Origin: Acidimicrobiales bacterium
GTDB lineage: Bacteria > Actinomycetota > Acidimicrobiia > Acidimicrobiales > Aldehydirespiratoraceae
Reading direction: 5' to 3'
Length of the DNA: 7,594 bases
NCBI GenBank assembly: GCA_021604885.1
Contig: BQJV01000142.1
Span: 1 to 7,594 of the forward strand
Below are positions 1-6,416 of the stretch, in pieces (the first letter of the stretch is position 1; each line of letters opens with the position of its first letter). Made by a program: the position numbers and the translations under genes. Below the pieces are notes generated by a model. That model ran no database searches and had not been told where the DNA came from. It was given only the letters and a program-made list of their open reading frames with translations.

Positions 1-29
1 GCCGGGACGACGAGCGCGACGCGGCTCAC
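1..29 (-). CDS. Start of a probable glycosyltransferase gene (first nine codons only)
   Basis: Only the first 29 bases lie in the window. On the minus strand a GTG at 29-27 overlaps the TGA of the acyltransferase gene (28-26) in a GTGA arrangement typical of translationally coupled genes. It reads MSRVALVVP before the edge. A basic residue followed by a hydrophobic strand of the VALVVP type is how many GT-B fold glycosyltransferases (family 4-like) begin, and such a gene would fit the sulfotransferase and FemAB-like acyltransferase upstream. This is inference from nine residues; other Rossmann-like proteins begin similarly. The coupling is better supported than the product name. Confidence 0.4.
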
Positions 30-955
30 CGGCCCGCCAGGTGCCGGGCGGCCTCGACGGCGCGATGGCCGGCGCCGGCGAGCCGTCCGAAGTGGAGGTA
101 CTGGAACCAGATCTGCTGGTGGGCGCCGAATCCCCGGAAGAACCGCTCGATCCCGGGGACCATCGATCCTTCGAAGTCGAACACGTCGCTCGTCGTCGCG
201 GCGTGTTTCACCGACTCCCACAGCAGGAGGCTCTGTGCCCCGGAGGACCGCAGGTCGGGGTCGGCCCCGCCACCGAGGTAGTACGCACGATGGTCGTCCC
301 AGACGAGGAGAACGGCGGCGTGCAGACGGCCCTCGTCGTCGAGGGCGCTGAGGGTCATGCCCTGCCCGCGCTCAGTGCTCTCGCGCACGACGCGGTCGAG
401 GAGGGCCTCATCGACCGGCGCGCGTCGATCCTGGCGCTCGAAGGTGGCGCACATCATCCGGTGGAGGTCGCCGGCGTCGCCACGGTTGACGACGGTCAGT
501 CGCTTCTCCGCCTTGCGGATCGCCCGGCGGGTGGACTCGCTGCAGTCCTTCCACCGTGCTTCCTGATCGTGGAGGTCGCGGAGCTCGTAGGTCACCCGCG
601 GTCGGACGTCGAAGCCCGCCCAGCCGAAGGGGAGATGGTTGAGGTCGTCGGGCGGGGTCCCGCACAGGAGCATGTCGTGGCGGGGGAGCGCGGCAATCAG
701 TTCCTGCTTGAGGTCGTGGTCACGACTCAACAGCTTCGTGCGCTTCCCCTCGCCCGGAGCGATCTCCGGGCCCAGGTAGGGCGTGAGCGGCGGTGCCCCG
801 AGTTGGACGAGACCGAAACGCCGACGGCGGGCAAAGCGCCAACGGGCGACAGGGCCCTGGTCACCGTCGACGGTGACTTCGTCCCACGCGGCCGGTGACA
901 CGGCGTCGAGCCACCACGACTCGTGGAACACGGTGCGGGGCGTCATCGAGGGCAT
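26..955 (-). CDS. FemAB/GNAT_6-like acyltransferase (BioF2-like acetyltransferase domain)
   Basis: A 309-residue protein of the GNAT fold, FemAB-like branch. The N-terminal half (about residues 8-125) is the degenerate first GNAT-like lobe, with FGLVQLGAPPLTPYLGP at 47-63. A basic stretch at 135-152 (WKDCSESTRRAIRKAEKR) is typical of the family. The second lobe, about 155-290, carries AAVLLVWDDHRAYYLGGG (213-230), DFEGSM (260-265) and FFRGFG (272-277) followed by an aromatic strand. The DFEGS...GIERFFRxFG signature is the best family marker. Members move an acyl or aminoacyl group onto cell-surface sugars, lipids or peptides; the substrate here cannot be read. The protein has no signal peptide or membrane segment, so it is probably cytoplasmic. 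The ATG at 955-953 lies 3 nt after the sulfotransferase stop and has AGGGG (complement of 964-968) 8 nt upstream; a second ATG three codons in is possible. It is probably co-transcribed with the sulfotransferase. Confidence 0.85.
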   Translation of the reverse strand: MPSMTPRTVFHESWWLDAVSPAAWDEVTVDGDQGPVARWRFARRRRFGLVQLGAPPLTPYLGPEIAPGEGKRTKLLSRDHDLKQELIAALPRHDMLLCGTPPDDLNHLPFGWAGFDVRPRVTYELRDLHDQEARWKDCSESTRRAIRKAEKRLTVVNRGDAGDLHRMMCATFERQDRRAPVDEALLDRVVRESTERGQGMTLSALDDEGRLHAAVLLVWDDHRAYYLGGGADPDLRSSGAQSLLLWESVKHAATTSDVFDFEGSMVPGIERFFRGFGAHQQIWFQYLHFGRLAGAGHRAVEAARHLAGR

Positions 956-958
956 CTG

Positions 959-1963
959 TCAGACCCCTGCGGACGCGCCGGCCCGCTTGGTGATGCGACG
1001 CATGGCCGCGCGACGGTCGTCGCGGGCGGCGTCGTCGGAACGGAGCATCACCCGGACGCGCTCGCGGGCGTAGGTCGTCGTGTCGACGACGCGCTCCAGG
1101 GGGCGCAGCGGACGGCGCACCCCGTCGGCGAACGCGGGTCGGTAGCCGAGTCGCACGAGCATGTCGCCCGCCCGCCGCTCGAAACGCTCGACATCGGCTT
1201 CAGCTGCCTCGTGGCGCCACTTCTCGCTGTTGTCGGCGTTGACCGGCTTGTCGAGATTGCGCCACATCTCGAGGCGGGTGGCGTCCTGCTGCGCCCGTGT
1301 GCTCTGTTCCGGTGCGGTCATCTGATCCTCGAAGCGGAGATCGAGTGCCGCGCACGCGGCGCGGAGGGTGCCCTCCGGGTCGGCGGTCAGCGCCTCGTAG
1401 GCGATCGTCGTCGTGGGCACGATGTCGGCGAGCCGCTCGATGGTGTCGAGACACGCCTGCTGTTCGGCCCGCCACTTCTCGGCGAGCCGGGGCCAGGTGT
1501 GGGCGACACGGCCGCTCTTGCGGTAGCTGAGCGCCGCATCGCGACCGTCGCGATGAAGATGGATCACGCGAGCGCCGGGGATCTCGGCGAGTTCGTCGGC
1601 GAAGCGCCAGAGTTCGTTCTCCTTGCAGAACCAGTCGTCCGCGCCTTCGGCCGCCGCCTCGGCGGCGTAGGTCGCCGCCACCAGACCGGGGATGGTGCGC
1701 GCGTGCGCTCCGGCGACGATCGTCGCTTCGTCGTGGGCTCGCGTCCAGGGCCCGGTGTTCGTCCGGCACAGTTCGAGCGCGTCGCGCACCACGGCCCGGG
1801 CGCGATCCTCGTTCGCCAGGTCGCCGTAGGCCGCGGCAAGCGGGGAGAGGGTGCGCAGGAGGTGTGGTGCGGGCGGTCCGGACACGTCCGAGTGGCGGTC
1901 GAACATCACCCGGAGAAGGTTCGTGCCCGACCGCTCGGACGCGAGAAGGAGGATGGGAGCCAT
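959..1963 (-). CDS. PAPS-dependent sulfotransferase family protein
   Basis: A 334-residue protein that should transfer sulfate from PAPS to an alcohol or amine on a sugar, lipid or small molecule. The 5'-phosphosulfate loop is at the N-terminus (LLLASERSGTNLLR, 5-18). The 3'-phosphate-binding strand and helix follow at 133-148 (VIHLHRDGRDAALSYR; key residues R138, S146). A KWR at 248-250 after DKPVNADNSE matches the late PAP-binding loop. The tail, about 283-334, is rich in Arg and has no recognised motif. There is no signal peptide, so it is probably cytoplasmic. I chose the ATG at 1963-1961 because it puts the P-loop strand at residue 4, as usual in the family; a GGGA about 8 nt upstream is a weak ribosome site. 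An in-frame ATG at 2029-2027 would add 22 residues and has a better AGGGG with 5 nt spacing. It is divergent from uvrC and first of a probable three-gene minus-strand unit. The acceptor is unknown. Confidence 0.85.
   Translation of the reverse strand: MAPILLLASERSGTNLLRVMFDRHSDVSGPPAPHLLRTLSPLAAAYGDLANEDRARAVVRDALELCRTNTGPWTRAHDEATIVAGAHARTIPGLVAATYAAEAAAEGADDWFCKENELWRFADELAEIPGARVIHLHRDGRDAALSYRKSGRVAHTWPRLAEKWRAEQQACLDTIERLADIVPTTTIAYEALTADPEGTLRAACAALDLRFEDQMTAPEQSTRAQQDATRLEMWRNLDKPVNADNSEKWRHEAAEADVERFERRAGDMLVRLGYRPAFADGVRRPLRPLERVVDTTTYARERVRVMLRSDDAARDDRRAAMRRITKRAGASAGV
964..968 (-). promoter_or_regulatory. Shine-Dalgarno site of the acyltransferase gene
   Basis: On the minus strand AGGGG lies 8 nt before the ATG at 955-953, inside the last codons of the sulfotransferase gene. 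It supports this start and translation from a shared transcript. Confidence 0.5.
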
Positions 1964-2038
1964 GATGGCGTTCCCATCGGCCTCGGCGGCAGGTGACTGA
2001 GGCTTTTGGCCCAGACCGAGCCGACTCATCCGCGCCCC

Positions 2039-2044
2039 TAGAGT
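2039..2044 (+). promoter_or_regulatory. Probable -10 element for a leaderless uvrC transcript
   Basis: TAGAGT fits the TAnnnT consensus of the main sigma factor -10 box and ends 6 nt before the uvrC ATG at 2051. There is no purine-rich ribosome site between them. This spacing places the transcription start on or next to the ATG, the layout of leaderless actinobacterial genes. No convincing -35 box lies 17 nt upstream. Confidence 0.55.
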
Positions 2045-2050
2045 GACCGC

Positions 2051-3967
2051 ATGGTGCAGCGCCCGCCGGCCGGGTCGATCCCGGACACCCCCGGCTCGTA
2101 TCAGTTCAAGGACGTCGAAGGTCGTGTGATCTACGTCGGCAAGGCGAAGAGCCTGCGGTCGCGCCTGTCCAACTACTTCCAGAACCCACGGAATCTGCCC
2201 ACCCGTACACGCCAGATGGTCGAGACCGCCGAGTCCGTTGAGTGGATCCAGGTGGCCAACGAGGTCGAGGCGTTGATGCTCGAGTTCTCGTTGATCCAGC
2301 GCCACAAGCCCCGGTTCAACGTCCGCTACACCGACGACAAGTCCTACCCGTTCCTGTGCCTGACGCTGGTGGACGACTGGCCCCGGGCGATGGTGATGCG
2401 GGGCAAGCGCAAGAAGGGGAACCGCTACTTCGGTCCGTACGGGCAGGCGTACGCGATCCGAGACACCCTCGATCTGCTGCTGCGCACCTTCCCGATCCGG
2501 ACGTGCACGGACAACAAGTTCCGACACCACGAGAAGCTCGGGAAGCCGTGTCTGCTGTTCCACATCGAGAAGTGCGCCGGGCCGTGTGTCGGAGAGGTCG
2601 AGAAGCCGGCCTACGACGAGATGGTCGAGGAGCTGATCTCGTTCCTCGAGGGTGACACCGACGAGATCGTCGCCAAGCTCGAGACCCAGATGCAGACGGC
2701 GTCGGAGGACCTCGAGTTCGAGCTCGCGGCGCACCTCCGGGACCGCCTCACGGCGGTGCGCAAGGCCATCGAGAAGCAGCAGATGGTCTTCGCCCGCAAC
2801 GAGGACGTCGATGTGATCGGACTCCACGGCGACGAGTTGGAGACGGCGGTGCAGGTGTTCTACGTGCGCAAGGGACGGGTGATGGGACGGCGCGGTTTCG
2901 TCGTCGACAAGGCCGAGGAGCTCGACGGACCGGAGCTCGTCAGCCGTGTCCTCGAGCGCCTGTATTTCGAGGACAATCCCGTCGGCTCACCGAAGGAGGT
3001 GCTCGTCCCGGAGCTTCCGAGTGACCCGGCGCTCTACGAGGAGTGGCTGACCGAGGCGCGGGAGTCTCGGGTGCAGATCCGGGTGCCGCAGCGAGGCGAC
3101 AAGCGCAAGCTCCAGGAGACCGTCACGCAGAACGCACTGGAGACGTTCACCCGGCATCGACTGAAGCGCACCAACGATCACAACAGCCGGGCGCGGGCGC
3201 TCAACGAACTCCAGGAGCATCTGGACCTGCCGCTCGCGCCGCTGCGCATCGAGTGCTACGACATGAGCCACATCCAGGGTTCGGACTATGTCGGCTCGAT
3301 GGTCGTCATGGAGGATGGCCTGCCGAAGAAGTCGGACTATCGCCGCTTCAAGATCCAGACGGTGGCCGGCAACGACGACTTCGCGGCGATGGAGGAGGTC
3401 CTCACCCGCCGATTCACGGCCTATCTCCGTGAGCGCAAGGTGCCGGTGGAGGAGCGCGAGGGTCGCTTCTCGTATCCGCCCCAACTGCTCGTGGTCGACG
3501 GCGGCAAGGGTCAGCTCAGCGTTGCGACTCGGGTGCTCGACGAGCTCGGCCTGAGCGACGAGATCCCCGTCGTGTCGCTCGCGAAGCAGTTCGAGGAGGT
3601 GTTCGTGCCGGGCCGCAGCGAGTCGATCCGCCTGCCCCGCCAGTCCGAGGCGCTGTACCTCCTCCAGCGGATCCGCGACGAGAGCCACCGCTTCGCCATC
3701 ACGTTCCACCGTCAGCTGCGGGACAAACGCATGACGAAGTCGGCCCTCGATGGCATCGAAGGGCTCGGGCCGGCGCGCAAGAAGCGTCTCGCCAAGGAGC
3801 TCGGCGGCGTGAATGCCGTGAAGCGGGCCGAACTCGACGACCTCAAGAAACTGTCCTGGTTGCCCGACGAGGTAGCAGAGAACGTTTTTCGCGCACTGCA
3901 CCGGGTGGGTTCATCCGGGGCGGATACGCGACGTCGGCTCCCACCGCCCGCGGAGGGTGCCGAGTAG
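2051..3967 (+). CDS. uvrC: UvrC, excinuclease ABC subunit C
   Basis: A 638-residue, full-length UvrC, the nuclease that cuts on both sides of a lesion handed over by UvrA and UvrB. The GIY-YIG domain (about 8-95) makes the 3' cut and shows PGSYQF...VIYVGKAKSLRSRLSNYF. Cysteines C152, C167, C175 and C179 match in spacing the four that bind an iron-sulfur cluster in E. coli UvrC. The UVR motif that contacts UvrB is at about 205-243. The RNase H-like domain that makes the 5' cut has D404 (in ECYDMSH), D483 (in VVDGGKGQL) and H546 (in DESHRFA), the expected triad. Two helix-hairpin-helix motifs fill about 564-625 (GIEGLGPARKKRLAKELGG). No key residue is missing. The last 13 or so residues are a Pro/Arg-rich tail. 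The ATG at 2051 is preferred from alignment with the usual N-terminus and the -10 box 6 nt before it; GTG at 2054 is the only close alternative. Confidence 0.98.
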   Translation: MVQRPPAGSIPDTPGSYQFKDVEGRVIYVGKAKSLRSRLSNYFQNPRNLPTRTRQMVETAESVEWIQVANEVEALMLEFSLIQRHKPRFNVRYTDDKSYPFLCLTLVDDWPRAMVMRGKRKKGNRYFGPYGQAYAIRDTLDLLLRTFPIRTCTDNKFRHHEKLGKPCLLFHIEKCAGPCVGEVEKPAYDEMVEELISFLEGDTDEIVAKLETQMQTASEDLEFELAAHLRDRLTAVRKAIEKQQMVFARNEDVDVIGLHGDELETAVQVFYVRKGRVMGRRGFVVDKAEELDGPELVSRVLERLYFEDNPVGSPKEVLVPELPSDPALYEEWLTEARESRVQIRVPQRGDKRKLQETVTQNALETFTRHRLKRTNDHNSRARALNELQEHLDLPLAPLRIECYDMSHIQGSDYVGSMVVMEDGLPKKSDYRRFKIQTVAGNDDFAAMEEVLTRRFTAYLRERKVPVEEREGRFSYPPQLLVVDGGKGQLSVATRVLDELGLSDEIPVVSLAKQFEEVFVPGRSESIRLPRQSEALYLLQRIRDESHRFAITFHRQLRDKRMTKSALDGIEGLGPARKKRLAKELGGVNAVKRAELDDLKKLSWLPDEVAENVFRALHRVGSSGADTRRRLPPPAEGAE

Positions 3968-3985
3968 GTTGAGATCTCGCGGGTC

Positions 3986-3991
3986 GAGGAG
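3986..3991 (+). promoter_or_regulatory. Shine-Dalgarno site of the membrane propeller gene
   Basis: GAGGAG lies 6 nt before the ATG at 3998, a strong ribosome site. The gap between the uvrC stop and this ATG is only 30 nt and holds no terminator-like hairpin, only the 8-base palindrome GAGATCTC at 3971-3978, so read-through from uvrC is plausible. Confidence 0.75.
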
Positions 3992-3997
3992 TCTGGC

Positions 3998-5551
3998 ATG
4001 AGTGACACACCGAACACCGGCGACACGAACGAGGCGAACGACAGCGTGCTGCGGCCGTTCGAGGCCCCCGCGTCGGACCCACTCCCGCCGGTCGAGCCAT
4101 CACGCGTCGTCCCGGAGACGCCGACCGCCACCGAGGAGCTCGAGCCCATCGAGGCGCTCGCCGACGAACCCTTCAGCGTCGACGCGAGCGACGTGGACGA
4201 CGTCTGGTCGCCGAGCGCGATCGACGCACCGGTCGTTCCCGCCCCGCCACAGAACGAGATCAACGCCGACGACCTGAGCGATCCGCTGCTCGACGCCGAT
4301 GGCGCGGCCGACTGGGCCGCCGAGGTGAACGAAGGGGACGATCCGGGCGAAGCGGACGACACCGCGGACGTCATGGAGACCCTGCCGGCGGTCGTCGACG
4401 GGTCCGACACCATCACCCTGCCCCGCAAGGGCTTCCTGGTCGGGTTGGGTGCCCTGGGCATCGTATTCCTCCTGCTCCTGGTGCTCTGGCAGACGGCCGG
4501 TGGCGACGAAACGCCCCTCGCCGTGACAGGCGACGACGGCGGTGACGGTGCCGTGGATCTCGGTGACCCCACCGACGGCACGAGCACGCCGGGCGACAGT
4601 GCTGCGGCCGGGCTTCAGGAAGAGCTCGCCGATGCCAACGCGACGGTCGCCAGTCTCGAAGCGGTCGTCGAGGATCTCGCGTCCCGCCCGCCGTCGGCTC
4701 TGCCCGGCGACGCGATGCGTCGGATCGTGGTCGGCGCCGACGCCAACTTCATCAGTGCCCGCAACGACAGCATCGCCGTCGTCGGCGGCTTCGGCGGCGT
4801 CTCGCTGATCGACCCCGAGACCAACCGCGTGATCGCGAACGGCAATGTCGCCGATTCCGCGAACCGGGTGCTGCGCACGCAGTCCTCGGTGTGGATCACT
4901 AACTACCAGGACAACCAGATCATCCAGGTCGACCCGGGCACGAACACGGTGCAGGCCGCGTTCCCGTTCCCGGGCCCGGACGGCATCGTGAAGGTCGGCG
5001 ACTCGATCGTGGTCGCCTCGTTCGACGAAGGCTTCGTGGCGAAGATCGACCCGGTGACGGGCCAGATTCTCAAGCAGGTCGACGTGGGCGGGAGCCCGAC
5101 GGCGCTCTACAACGGTGACCACGGGCTCTGGGTCGCCGTGTTCGACACCGGCGAACTGGTCCGCCTCACCCGCAGCAGCCTCGACACGAACGAGCGCATC
5201 GTGGTCGGCGCCGGCCCGGTGGGCATCGGTGCCGACGCGACGCACCTGTGGGTCACCAACAACGACGAGGGCACGGTCGCCAAGATCGATCCTGAGACCG
5301 CAGAGGTCGTGCTGACCGTCGAGGTCGGGGAGGGCCCCGCCGAGGTCGTCTCGGTCGAAGGCTCGGCCTGGGTGACCGTCAGCGACGACGGCACGCTCGT
5401 CCAGATCGACGCCGCGAGCGGCCGCATCCTCTCGATCACGCCACTCGGTGGTGCGATCGCGGGCGGTGGTCCGACCGGCATCGACTTCGCCGCCGGCTCG
5501 CTCTGGATCGCCATGCAAGGCGAACAATCCGTCGTCCGCATCGACATCTGA
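3998..5551 (+). CDS. Single-pass membrane protein with acidic cytoplasmic tail and extracytoplasmic beta-propeller
   Basis: A 517-residue protein in four parts. Residues 1-143 are low in complexity and strongly acidic (over 30 Asp/Glu, only two Arg before R143), so probably disordered. R143-K144 precede one membrane helix (about 146-164, FLVGLGALGIVFLLLLVLW), which by the positive-inside rule puts the N-terminus inside. A Gly/Asp-rich linker leads to a short coiled coil (about 206-230, LQEELADANATVASLEAVVE). Residues about 240-517 form a YVTN/NHL-like beta-propeller with roughly 40-residue repeats. These show ID(P)xTxxV strands (IDPETNRV, VDPGTNTV, IDPVTGQI, IDPETAEV, IDAASGRI) alternating with WITN, WVAV, WVTN, WVTV or WIAM strands. 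I count six full repeats plus one blade split between the N-terminal RIVVGADANFISA and C-terminal QSVVRIDI, giving about seven blades. Function is unknown; binding of a ligand or wall component outside the membrane, or a scaffold, is likely. I see no enzyme motif. It may be read with uvrC; the hairpin at 5552 follows its stop. Confidence 0.85.
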   Translation: MSDTPNTGDTNEANDSVLRPFEAPASDPLPPVEPSRVVPETPTATEELEPIEALADEPFSVDASDVDDVWSPSAIDAPVVPAPPQNEINADDLSDPLLDADGAADWAAEVNEGDDPGEADDTADVMETLPAVVDGSDTITLPRKGFLVGLGALGIVFLLLLVLWQTAGGDETPLAVTGDDGGDGAVDLGDPTDGTSTPGDSAAAGLQEELADANATVASLEAVVEDLASRPPSALPGDAMRRIVVGADANFISARNDSIAVVGGFGGVSLIDPETNRVIANGNVADSANRVLRTQSSVWITNYQDNQIIQVDPGTNTVQAAFPFPGPDGIVKVGDSIVVASFDEGFVAKIDPVTGQILKQVDVGGSPTALYNGDHGLWVAVFDTGELVRLTRSSLDTNERIVVGAGPVGIGADATHLWVTNNDEGTVAKIDPETAEVVLTVEVGEGPAEVVSVEGSAWVTVSDDGTLVQIDAASGRILSITPLGGAIAGGGPTGIDFAAGSLWIAMQGEQSVVRIDI

Positions 5552-5605
5552 CGGTTTTGTGAGCTGATTCGGGCGTCCCACGCCCGAATCAGCTCACAGA
5601 AACCG
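5552..5605 (+). terminator. Long palindrome directly after the propeller gene, probable hairpin terminator without a U-tract
   Basis: The arms 5559-5575 (GTGAGCTGATTCGGGCG) and 5581-5597 are perfectly complementary over 17 bp around the 5-nt loop TCCCA. A 1-nt against 2-nt internal loop follows, then six more pairs (CGGTTT at 5552-5557 with AAACCG at 5600-5605). It begins on the base after the propeller gene's TGA. Neither strand has a U-run after the stem, so it is not a classical intrinsic terminator; U-less hairpins are reported as terminators in actinobacteria. It could equally be a copy of a dispersed palindromic repeat, or a 3'-end RNA stabiliser. The hairpin is certain as sequence; its role is inferred. 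Confidence 0.65.
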
Positions 5606-5624
5606 AAGTGGGGCTGGGGTCGGG

Positions 5625-5630
5625 CATGCT
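5625..5630 (+). promoter_or_regulatory. Possible -10 element for a leaderless methyltransferase transcript
   Basis: CATGCT (one mismatch from the TAnnnT pattern) ends 6 nt before the GTG at 5637, the same spacing as TAGAGT before uvrC. There is no usable Shine-Dalgarno site at the right distance; the GGGCGG touching the GTG is too close. The strong hairpin just upstream makes an own promoter likely. Confidence 0.4.
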
Positions 5631-5636
5631 GGGCGG

Positions 5637-6377
5637 GTGACGGAGCCGCGCTGGGACGAGCACGCCGACTGGTGGCAACGGGAGTTCACCGATGGGGTGG
5701 ACCCGGAGTACGTCGAGCAGATCATCCCGCTCGCTCGTGAGCACCTGCGGGGCCGGACCCGCGTGCTGGACATCGGCACCGGCGAGGGCCAGATCGCTCG
5801 CGCGTTGGCCGGCGACGGCGCCGAGGTCGTGGGCCTCGATCCCACGTCGTCGCAGATCGAGGTGGCAGTCGGACGCGGCGGCGGGCCGGTCTTCGGGCTC
5901 GCCGGGTCCGATTCGCTGCCGGTCGCCTCAGCGTCGATGGACGCGGTGGTCGTGTGCCTCGTGTTCGAGCACGTGGATGCGATCGACGATTCGCTCGCCG
6001 AGGTCGCTCGTGTGCTGCGGCCCGGTGGTCGTTTCGTGCTGTTCCTGAACCACCCGCTCCTCCAGACACCGGAGAGCGGCATGATCATCGATCACATGAT
6101 CGAACCCCCCGAGACCTACTGGCGGATCGGGCCCTACCTCCGTGAAGCCGTGACCGTCGAGGAGGTGCAGAAGGGCGTGTTCGTACGCTTCGTGCACCGC
6201 CCGCTCAGTCGCTATGTGAACGGCATGATCGACGCGGGGATCGACATCGTGCGGCTCCTCGAGCCCGCGCCGCCACCGGGGTTTCTGGCGAAAGCTCCGG
6301 AGTACGAGGAGGACGTCGTGGTGACGACCCCTCGGCTGCTGTGCCTCGTCGGCGATCGCCGTTCCTCAGACCGCTGA
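5637..6377 (+). CDS. Class I SAM-dependent methyltransferase (Methyltransf_11 type)
   Basis: A 246-residue soluble protein that should move a methyl group from S-adenosylmethionine to an unknown acceptor. Motif I, the glycine-rich SAM loop, is VLDIGTGEGQIARAL (43-57). The acidic residue for the ribose hydroxyls is D68 at the end of strand 2 (VVGLDPT). The SMDAVVVCLVFEHV segment is strand 4, and EVARVLRPGGRFVLFLNHP is the post-motif helix and strand 5. The C-terminal third, with a PPETYWRIGPYL region and an LEPAPPPGF loop, probably forms the acceptor-binding cap. The substrate cannot be deduced; resemblance is to UbiG/UbiE-like small-molecule enzymes. The GTG at 5637 is chosen because the reading frame has no better start and a -10-like box lies at leaderless distance. 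It lies between the hairpin and rapZ, with a 39-nt gap to rapZ. Confidence 0.9.
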   Translation: MTEPRWDEHADWWQREFTDGVDPEYVEQIIPLAREHLRGRTRVLDIGTGEGQIARALAGDGAEVVGLDPTSSQIEVAVGRGGGPVFGLAGSDSLPVASASMDAVVVCLVFEHVDAIDDSLAEVARVLRPGGRFVLFLNHPLLQTPESGMIIDHMIEPPETYWRIGPYLREAVTVEEVQKGVFVRFVHRPLSRYVNGMIDAGIDIVRLLEPAPPPGFLAKAPEYEEDVVVTTPRLLCLVGDRRSSDR

Positions 6378-6401
6378 CTCACCGGCCGATTGGCCCAGAA
6401 G

Positions 6402-6412
6402 TACGATCGGAG
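6402..6412 (+). promoter_or_regulatory. Start signals of rapZ: TACGAT box and CGGAG
   Basis: TACGAT (6402-6407) fits the TAnnnT -10 pattern and ends 9 nt before the GTG at 6417. CGGAG (6408-6412) is a weak Shine-Dalgarno site 4 nt before the same GTG. Either reading favours GTG 6417 over the in-frame TTG at 6390, which would place the box inside the coding region. A leaderless or near-leaderless transcript is likely but not proven. Confidence 0.45.
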
Positions 6413-6416
6413 ACGC

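Noticed and set aside
41..1996. Two long plus-strand open frames (41-898 and 923-1996) over the minus-strand genes
   Set aside because: Both are antisense to genes with clear acyltransferase and sulfotransferase signatures, and neither shows a recognisable domain.
959..2827. A 622-codon minus-strand open frame running from uvrC through the sulfotransferase
   Set aside because: Only the part below 1963 (or 2029) has protein-family motifs. The rest is antisense to the well-supported uvrC and is kept open by high GC, which makes stop codons rare.
4715..5551. Propeller gene as a virginiamycin B lyase
   Set aside because: The repeats resemble that fold, but Vgb is a soluble cytoplasmic enzyme of about 300 residues with catalytic Glu and His in its last blades; those blades here contain no His, and this protein is membrane-anchored.
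4100..5581. A 493-codon minus-strand open frame antisense to the propeller gene
   Set aside because: Its composition is rich in Asp, Arg, His and Val without any domain motif, as expected from the complement of a GC-biased gene. The plus-strand frame has a membrane helix and regular repeats.
5552..5605. Palindrome as a classical rho-independent terminator or attachment site
   Set aside because: No T-run follows the stem on either strand, and no integrase or duplicated flank is present. I kept it only as a probable U-less terminator or repeat copy.
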